16,455 nucleotides of DNA, taken from positions 1 through 16,455 of the forward strand of contig JAQIWT010000677.1 of assembly GCA_034696485.1 (NCBI GenBank), read 5' to 3'. The translations under genes were made by a program, and so were the position numbers. Positions 9,022 through 16,455 of the stretch are shown here, piece after piece. Origin of the DNA: Isohypsibius dastychi (lineage: Eukaryota; Tardigrada; Eutardigrada; Parachela; Isohypsibiidae). Numbering within the stretch: position 1 is the first letter of the stretch; each line of letters opens with the position of its first letter. The notes beneath the pieces were generated by a model. That model was not told the DNA's origin, did not search any database, and was given only the letters and a program-made list of their open reading frames with translations.

Positions 9022-10279
9022 CATGTGGGCACACATCTGTTTAAATGTCGCTAGAGATGAAAACTCGAGTCGAAACTAAAAACTGAATCCACTTCACTTC
9101 CGTAGTTTGGTTTTTGAATTCAACTCTTCCAACAAGTTTGCTTTCAGGAGCCATCAGAGCTTCAGTTCAACAAAACCCAACTTCACTTTTTCCGCGGCCG
9201 ATAGATTCAAAAACTTTGTTTTCTCTTTTTTATTATGGTAGCACCATGAGGCTTGAAAGACAGTGGTACAACCCAGAACCACTAGACAGCCGTCGAACTC
9301 ATACGAATACGATGCGATACGCCAAATATGAAGTCTGTCTCAATCTTGCAATCAGAATGTAATGAATCACGCTGGAAAGCTGGCTCTATCTGATGAGCCT
9401 TTGCAACGTTTTCGTGAGAAAACTGAATCTTCAGATCATTTATACAAAGTTTCATTTTAGAGATGAATTCTAGAAATCCAAGGACAAAGTTGTGAGCTCG
9501 AGGGAATTGAGATGAGATATGAATGATAAGATGTGAATTTTTAAAAATATGTGCCATTCTTGGGGCTGTCACGTGTTTCACGTCATCCAGCCCGCTGTTG
9601 TTCGATAACGGTTCAAAAGTGGCAAATTTTCGAAAATCTTTTCATATCTCATCACCTATTAACTTATTGCCAGATTTCATTATATCTGATTCTTTCCCGT
9701 ATTCTCCTCAATCGATTCATGTATCAGGTTATGACCGGAAATGCCTCCAAAATGCAGTTCCTATTAGACACAAACCGCAGGCAAGAAATGGGTGGGTAGG
9801 TAGAAGCTCCAATCGGTCGCTTTTAATCGTTGTACTAGGAAGTAGCCAAAAACCAAAGCGTGACTGGATCAGAATGGAAACGCATGCGCTTATGAGCAGC
9901 AGATTACTTTAAGTAGCAAATTTGAGTGGTGTCCGTATCCACCAATTTAACACAGTTGTGATGTGATACGACTGCCCTCATAAATCTCGAACCGCAATAT
10001 CATACCATTTGAAATGCATGATAGAAGACGTCGTCGATGCTGTTTTAGGTCAAACACACTATTCACAGTCGCGTGGATACGCAACTTGTTTATTGTTGAG
10101 TTCTAGAAGCCTTGCAAATAAATACATGGTTTACTTCTCAGTTTGCTCTGATCGCACAACACCTGAATGTCGCGGGAAATTCAGAGGATTCTGAATGTCA
10201 GGATTAAGCTTTCTACCGTTGTTGGTAATTCAGAGTCTTTTCCATACCTTACAATCATCTACATTTATACTTGATGCAG
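9022..10279. other. Region holding the undetected 5' end of the SPEF2-like gene
   Basis: The SPEF2-like calponin-homology exon starts at about 10280 and lacks the expected N-terminal 15-20 residues, so a small first exon and promoter should lie here. I searched for an ATG-led exon with the conserved Trp-Leu-Asn segment and a phase-1 donor and found none that convinced me. Open frames in the region have no recognisable content. Confidence 0.4.
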
Positions 10280-13200
10280 ATGAATCATCTTTTGCAACGG
10301 TGTTTGCTAATGGATATCATATTGGAGAAATTCTCAGTAAATTCGGCTTGCAGCCTGATTTCAGCTTATTCAACAACAAGAGGTACCATAGACTTCGAAA
10401 AGTATTCCATCGAGTTTTGTTTTAAGCAATCAGTGGTTTTCTGTTGCAGTGATGAAGAAACTAGTATTCGGAACTTTAGTCGGATCATCCCCGCCCTGGA
10501 TGATGCAGGGATGGAGCTTAGCTTACATCAAGTTCGCGAGATCATGCAGGTTCGTTTCTTCCGGCACCCTCGCGCTTCCGGAGTAAGATCTTCTGGGGTG
10601 CCATTCCTGAAGTAATGGCATTGCTCGTGAAATTGTAGGAGTCCGAGGTTTAGGAAAGCCATTTCGGGAGCGAAGGCATTTTCGTAGTAGATGCTTTTCG
10701 GAGTTTAGTAGACTAGAATTTTCTGAAGCTAACTGACAACGTTGTAGCAAGATTTTGTTGCAAAGCATAAACAGAAAAAGTGCGGTAAAAACTGAAATTA
10801 CTGCATGAATCAAGCTCAACGGTCACAGCCTTGCATCACAGAAAGTTCATCTAGATCTTCCTATCGAATTCAGCTACCTGTCACTTGCTGCCAGCCTTAG
10901 CTTCGTATACTTTCTGACGTTTTGCTTGGGACCTGAGGCGTTTCCAGAATTGAGCTTCACCAGTTCCACTTCCTGAAACTGCACTTTTTACAGCTTTTGG
11001 AAGATGGATATATGCGAATTTCACTGCTTCCAAATTTTCGTCTGAATAATCTAGAAGTCTGGGTTTGTAGACGATAACCCTGAAAGTTCTTTTCACCGAA
11101 TTCGTTCAAAAGTGTTTGCTGCCAACGATCACTCTAAAAGACTGACTCTCCTCCGAAAGATCTTGCTCCCATTTTGACACCCCGAAAGCTCGGGACTCCC
11201 ACATGTCGGGACTCTTAAAGATATACTCTGGAAATGGCCACTCCGAAAAACCAAGTTCACAAAGCACGATCAGCAGTTTCAGATTCAACCCATGACATAT
11301 TCCTCTCGTATTCATTTAGGCGTTCCCCGGTGCCGCTGTACGGACTGTTTACCGCCTCTTGAAAGCTCTGCATGTGTTACCCATGAAAGACCCATCATGG
11401 ACTATCTCCAAGGCTAAAACGTTTCGGCGTAAGGTATGATGACAAAGGTAAAGAGATATACACGACTCTTCTGAAAAACTTTAAACAGGGTTCTTGGGCA
11501 GATTTCGAGGCCTTAAAAAACGTGGATTATGAAACATTCCGTATGCTGGATCAAAAATACGCAATACCCGGTGAGGAGAAGTGTCGCGATCTAGAAGAGC
11601 GGCTACGCAATTTTCTAGTGCCTCGAGACAGAGATTTCACGTTGGTGCCGTTAAGGTGAGCAATCGCCGTATGAATTTCATAAACTGCTCGTGACCTGTC
11701 GATAAACTATCAATAAGCACACGGAAATCGAAGTGTTTTAATGCAGTAATCAGAAGTGGTTCACATTTGATACCCCCTGGTCTTTTCCATGGTCCTCATT
11801 TTCTAGCTATTCTAGTTTGGCTTTTCGTGATTTTTTCATTTTTTTCGGCGTTCGTAAAATGTATTAGGCCGTAAAATCTCGAGATTTTCGAGAATTGTAA
11901 AAACATGAAAAATTATTAAGAACGAAAATGAATCAGAACACAAAAGCAGCACAACCAATTTTTATTGTTGCTTGGAATATGCCATACCTGATCATTTCAT
12001 TAGATCTGATGCACATGAAAGGAACAAGTACGCAACAGAGTGGGAATCTACGGTTCAACGGGAGCTGGACAGATTTGACAATGAGAGAGACGAGCCATCA
12101 TCTACAGCAGCGCATGTACGTACTACTGAGAACGAGTCAACATTGATTTCCGGTGGTTCATCTCAAGAAGTAAAGTTAGACTTGCAAAATGACCTCACTC
12201 AGAGAATTTCAACGCCAGACAAACGAACCCCGGGTGCTGAAGTGACTGCAGATGTGCTATTTTCACAACTTCCGGACACTTCGGATGGGATTTTTACCCA
12301 GGGAAGCACAACATTTGATAAAGCAAAGTATCTTGAGAACATTCATCGTAAAGCTGTTGAATATCGTGAAAAGAAAGCTGAACTGGCTCGTGAAAGGCAG
12401 ATCAAGTGGATGGACTACATAACACTGAAAAAGAGGGAAAGAGAACGAGAGTTGTTACTCTCCAGATTGAATCAAATAAATCTCCGGGCAGAAAAATGTC
12501 GCAAAAATGGCAGAGAACGCTTGCAACGACATCGCAATTCTTATGATAAATTACTTTTCAATTTGGCTGAGCGTAAAAAGGCCGGCATTCTACGACAGTT
12601 TGAGTACGTGAAAGCAATGGTTAACAATGGATTTTGGGATCTTCGTGGTCACGACATTCTCTCTGAAGAAAGTTTGAAAAGTTTTTGCAAGGATGCTGAG
12701 CTAGAGTACGATCCGAACATCCATCAGGTTCTGAGCAGAAATTATGAAACATCTAGACGTACGCTCCTGAAACATTATGATCTGAAGTTCTTCATCGAGT
12801 TCGACAAGGTAAGCTTACATATACGCCAGAATTTGTAGACGCTGCTGCTGTCTCTTGCTTTCGAAATTCTGTTCATTATTGATGAAAGAGCACTGTCTAA
12901 TAACAAACATCATCAGGTGGCAGCTGAGGAGGGTGATGAATATGCCGGAAGAATAGTCGAAGAAGACCCAGCCGATGTGAACATTTCACCTGCATCTCCA
13001 GCCGATCTATCGGAAGACCGCACAGGGCTGACAGGCACTACCTTTGGTTTGGATGACGAAACCGATGACCTAGGATTCCGGTCTTCCGACCCGCCAATAA
13101 TAACCTGGAATGACCGCGACCTCGACGAGTATAATGAGATTATACGGTCAGTGCAACTCGAAGAGCTAGGCTGGGCGAACGAATTTCTGCGATCAGCTTG

Positions 13201-15497
13201 TGAAAAACGCAACCTTGGTCATATAGTAGCTTGTGTCCTGAACGGGGAAACCAGAAAGCCCCTGGCATCCAAGCCCGTCAAATATCCTCCAAAGTATGTC
13301 AGCATTTGTGTCTTGGGTCAGAGAAACAGCCTTCTAAAGAAAGCTGTTCTTACCAAACTGGCTTCGACCTACAATCTGGAAATAATCAGTGCAACTGATT
13401 TGGTCCAGGAAGTCATCGAATCGGCTTTGCAGCTACAACCCGATGTTGTCGATCTCAAGGAAAAACTGAACAGCAGAAGAAAATCCAAAACAATGACAGC
13501 GACAAAACGAGGGAGTGTTGTGAAGATAAGCCGTGGAAAAACCAGATCCCTTGCTTCTCCAGTCTCGTCTCTTGCTTCTGCCGGAAGATTCAGCCCAAAG
13601 AGCGAGGTTAACGCGCGTGCCTTGCGAAGTTTGATAGAACAAGGCAACGTTGACAGTGGGATTTTGTGCGAGTTGATTGATCTCGCCATAGATACCCGAG
13701 TGGTTAATATAAGGATGAAATCACCGGATATTCCGCATGGAGCAGCAACTTTACTTCCTGTACCTTCTACGGCGACGGTCAAAAAGGCTGCCCATGATGG
13801 AAAGCCGAAAAAACTTGATTCAAAAACCGAGCTGCATGAGAAAGACCACGGTGAGATTTTCAACCTAGCTCGCTCTCTATTTACTTTACCCACGCCACTG
13901 TGGTCATTCGGTATACACAAATGTGCTACACAGTATGTGAAATGAAAACGACTTTCAGCTTCTCATTGTTGCCGCAAAGCAGGAAAGTAAATTGATTTAA
14001 GCTCATTTGTTTTTTGGAGACATGGAATTCGAACATTCACACTGTACGTACTGTAAATAAAGTATGCCGGTAAAAATCTTTGATTTTCATATCTAAACAT
14101 AAGGTTCAGGTATTATACGAGCCCGAGGTCTCCGATAACGGGTCCGCCTACATTATGGCAAATAGTCATGAAACACGTCCGCTTTAAGAAAATGTATCTT
14201 AAGGCGGTATGCGAGGGGGTTCAAGGTTTTCCAAACCTTGTAACATGGTTTTTTATTGGTGGTCGTGGACTTAAACTTTGAATATCAGGGGGTCGAGCCG
14301 GTCGACCAATCAGACAAACATTTCTAAAAAACCTGTTGCTCCCCTTCCAGAAAGTCCAAGGCTGAAAAGACTCGGTCCACCCAGGGTGGGCCGGACGGAT
14401 CGAAAAAAACTTTTCGCTCGGAGGCACTATCGATTTATGATAATGTCTGATCTATGGGTCTGATTCATGTCTTATTTCTCGCTCTCAATGTAGGCTGTTC
14501 TGAAATGTTGGATGAAACTTAAATCAACACTGGCGTGACCGTTTTCTTGAACGTAATTTGCCTGATGATTACGTACATAGAATTGTTTTCAAAGCAGGAT
14601 TCGTTGCAGGTACTTTGCAGCTGAACATTGAACCATCTGCGCCATTCGGCTGGATTGTGACAGATGTGCCGTGCACCACAGAGTTTATGGAAGCTGTTGA
14701 GCAGCGTCTTGGTACATTCAGTACAGATACGTCTCACTCTGAATTAGGACCGCTGATGTCAATGTTGGTCCCTGATGAATTCGGTCCAAAACCCAAAGAA
14801 CTGCACAGGAGCTTCTTCAACTGTGTTATCAATCTCAACTGTCCTGATGGAGAAGCTTCATTACTTGGACAGTTGGACGAAATTTTACCACAAACGAGTC
14901 CGCCTACCCCCGACCAGTTATTAGAAGAAAGAGCAAGTCCACAGGAAACGCAGGTGAGGAGAAAGCTGAAGCTAAATTCACCACAAGCTCTAGGTGATAT
15001 GGACTTGAATGAACTATCCTCTGCACTCTCCCCTTCAGACATGAAGCGGCAGTTCGGGAGATTTCTGAAAAACTATGACAATGGTGATGCATCGGTCAGC
15101 TGGCAAAATGTCAGGGAGTTATATAAAAAGTTTACGTCATCCCAGTTAGTACGAGTGAAAAGCTGGAGAACGCCGGAAAAGGCTTTTACCGAGTTATGCA
15201 AGTTGATTCAGCAAGCGTTTGACGAATGTAGCAAGGTCTGCTCTTTCGGGGTTTCACCAGCTGAAGAGTCATGTCAACGAGAGATTTCGAATCAGATCTG
15301 TGATTTTGTATGGCGCTACCGTTCAATCTTGAGGCAATGCATAGCCCAAAGCATGGTGGGACTGGGAGCTGCTAAAACCATTATCCAACATCTCTTTGAT
15401 CAAGATGTGTGCCTCGTGCGGGATCTGTACTTAAAATGTTCCTCGGAACTTGGGGAGCTGATCAGGAAAAGTGGCGACAGCCGTCCGAAAACCTTTG
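10280..15497 (+). CDS. SPEF2: SPEF2/CPC1-like axonemal central-apparatus protein, partial at both ends
   Basis: Seven exons join in frame (about 1,040 codons): 10280-10382, 10450-10549, 11320-11433, 11489-11655, 12004-12808, 12917-13850 and 14598-15497. The first three encode the N-terminal calponin-homology region (SSFATVFANGYHIGEIL, then IRNFSRIIPALDDAG, then AAVRTVYRLLKAL). The fourth ends with the conserved ERLRNFLVPRDRDF segment. The fifth is a charged coiled coil (KAVEYREKKAELARER). The sixth and seventh hold the adenylate-kinase-like domain (VSICVLGQRN...ISATDLVQEVIESAL, then FGWIVTDVPCTTEF) and part of the following helical region. Known SPEF2 (about 1,800 aa; CPC1 in Chlamydomonas) is a structural protein of the ciliary central pair needed for sperm motility. 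The kinase-like domain looks catalytically dead. The last exon ends at a strong donor (TTTG|GTATGT), so roughly the last 40% lies beyond the window. The start of the last exon is uncertain: 14610 also fits the phase. Confidence 0.88.
10550..11319 (+). other. Intron of the SPEF2-like gene, 770 bp
   Basis: It is bounded by donor CAG|GTTCGT and acceptor TTCATTTAG. The minus strand has two open frames of about 70 codons (11096-10881 and 11315-11106), neither with recognisable content. Short motifs such as CTCCGAAA, CCCCGAAAG and CGGGACTC recur at 11140-11260, hinting at decayed repeat sequence. No gene is supported. Confidence 0.6.
13851..14597 (+). other. Intron of the SPEF2-like gene with a cluster of hairpins
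   Basis: The donor is CACG|GTGAGA; the acceptor is probably TTTTCAAAGCAG. Four inverted repeats lie within 240 bp: 14179-14207 (11-bp stem with one wobble), 14222-14240 (CAAGGTTT-TCC-AAACCTTG, perfect), 14291-14307 (GGTCGA/TCGACC) and 14401-14416 (CGAAAA/TTTTCG). This could be a foldback element, a structured RNA, or chance. No coding exon was recognised. Confidence 0.5.
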
Positions 15498-15789
15498 GTA
15501 TGTTATGAACTGAATAATGAAGTGCTCCCAACAGAGGGTGGGTCGGGCATTCTTAGAAATCTCTACTAGTCTCTACATCTCTACGTTCTAACACTATCGA
15601 GCAGCACTGTATTCAAACCAACCTACCACTTTCATGAAAAAAGCTATAAACAAGAGGGAAATTTGTGTAGAGTGCTCTCAAAGGAAAATCGTTGGAGAGA
15701 ATTCTGGAAAAGACCCTTGTAATCGGAATTAACTTTTGGCATTTTGATCTTGGAATTATGATTGTGCGAAGAAACTGAGGTTTAGTAAT
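15498..15789. other. Probable intron sequence after the last SPEF2-like exon
   Basis: It follows the donor at 15498. A triplicated TCTCTAC-like motif occurs at about 15560-15590. I see no exon or gene. Confidence 0.4.
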
Positions 15790-16059
15790 GGTTCATCCAT
15801 ATATTACGTTGCGCTTAGAGGGGGGGGGGGCTGATACAAACAAAAAAACCTTAAAAGAGAGGGGGGGGGGGGGTCCCTAGAGATGTAACGTTTCACAAAA
15901 AAACTAAAAATTTTGTTTTTTTAGCGTTTTTAAAGTTCGGTTTTCGAGGAAAAACTTAAAATTTAGTGCCGGGGGGGGGGGGGTCAACCGTTTTTTACGT
16001 TGAAGGGGGGGGGGTGTCCAAAAAGCCCGTTTTTTTGCAGCGTCATATATGGATGGCCC
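15790..16059. mobile_element. Inverted-repeat element with G-tracts, about 270 bp (MITE-like)
   Basis: The ends are inverted repeats. Positions 15790-15812 match the reverse complement of 16037-16059 at 19 of 23 bases, sharing the core CATCCATATAT. Inside are four long G runs on the plus strand (15820-15830, 15861-15873, 15971-15983, 16005-16014) and T/A-rich spacers, with no coding frame. From memory, short elements with CATCCATA-type ends and G-rich interiors recur in many invertebrate genomes; I could not check this. No clear target-site duplication was identified. It probably sits in an intron of the SPEF2-like gene. Confidence 0.65.
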
Positions 16060-16455
16060 TAAGCGAGAACCAGCTAAAATATCCCCGGTGACAATGCAAT
16101 TTGTTCTAGAAAGTTCAATGGAGCTAAATGGCAATCACTCCAATGCCAAGATTTCGAACAAGTTCCGTTTACGATGTCGACAATGTATTATTGAGTTTTG
16201 AGAATGTAGTTTTGAGACATTCCTTGGTCGTCTTGTTCGTATTGGTATTCATTGGTGGCTCATAGTTACGGTAAAGTTATGTCTCTAGGAAATATTCCTC
16301 GTAAAAAATCGCTCCGAAGAGCGAATTTACTCAATGCCCACCTGTGGCGGACATCCTGTCACCCCGCCGGCCTTTGGCAAAAAAACCTACGGTATCGTGC
16401 GTGACATGGCGTCAGGCAATACAGCATACGTATCGCATCGTACATGACGTAGCGT
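16060..16455. other. Right edge, repeat-like sequence without a gene
   Basis: A perfect hairpin (TCGCTC-CGAA-GAGCGA) lies at 16309-16324. Further right, a segment starting GTATCG and ending ACATG[GA]CGT occurs twice, beginning at 16392 and 16430 (period 38, 14 of 21 bases identical). This may be the start of a tandem repeat or element that continues past the window. Confidence 0.3.

Noticed and set aside
10009-10048. Possible first exon of the SPEF2-like gene (MKCMIEDVVDAVL, phase-1 donor)
   Set aside because: The phase would fit exon 10280, but the peptide is too short, lacks the conserved Trp-Leu-Asn segment, and the donor (GTCAAA) is weak.
10881-11315. Two minus-strand frames of about 70 codons inside the SPEF2 intron
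   Set aside because: No domain, no clear promoter or poly(A) signal, and both lie wholly inside an intron with decayed repeat-like motifs.
14942-14958. Strong-looking donor CGCAG|GTGAGG inside the last SPEF2 exon
   Set aside because: The frame continues for about 180 codons past it with segments that follow the expected SPEF2 order (FGRFLKNYDN, ICDFVWRYRSILRQC), so it is most likely not used.
1-16455. tRNA, rRNA, CRISPR or bacterial operon features
   Set aside because: I found no T-arm GGTTCRANNCC with a matching acceptor stem, no spaced direct-repeat array of CRISPR type, and all genes are spliced.

Overview
The window is nuclear DNA from an animal. Genes are split by GT-AG introns, many only 50-60 bp long, the 3' ends carry AATAAA signals, and two genes are clearly metazoan: an ABCG1/ABCG4-type half-transporter and the flagellar protein SPEF2. 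The presence of SPEF2 implies motile cilia or flagellated sperm. The short introns with occasional 0.3-0.8 kb ones, many poly-C/poly-G runs and small inverted-repeat elements suggest an invertebrate. I could not place the phylum. There are no operons, ribosome sites, CRISPR arrays or tRNAs that I can see. Layout from left to right: (1) A 212-bp TA-flanked inverted-repeat element (11-222). (2) The apparent tail end of a plus-strand gene (exons near 834-1027 and 1086-1226, perhaps more), weakly resembling the C-terminal tail of KIF6/KIF9 kinesins. (3) An intergenic stretch (1517-2460) with twin hairpins, a three-copy CRE-like 17-bp repeat and a two-copy 30-bp repeat. (4) A complete 12-exon minus-strand ABCG transporter gene (6319 down to 2789). 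Its reconstructed reading frame is 2,049 nt, or 682 residues. (5) A head-to-head neighbour on the plus strand (7019-8755) encoding an unrecognised protein with two likely membrane segments. (6) A plus-strand SPEF2/CPC1-like gene (about 10280-15497, open at both ends) covering the calponin-homology region, coiled-coil region and adenylate-kinase-like region. (7) A roughly 270-bp G-tract-rich inverted-repeat element (15790-16059) and a repeat-like right edge, probably inside the next SPEF2 intron. The ABCG protein probably moves sterols or other lipids across a membrane as a dimer. SPEF2 is a structural component of the axonemal central apparatus. If the left-edge fragment is KIF9-like, two central-apparatus genes would flank the transporter, but that link is speculative. 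The best-supported oddities are the degenerate nucleotide-binding motifs in the SPEF2 kinase-like domain, a CxC-x4-CxC cysteine cluster in the transporter linker, the CRE-like tandem array, and the two non-autonomous inverted-repeat elements. I found no evidence of a wholly new biological system.
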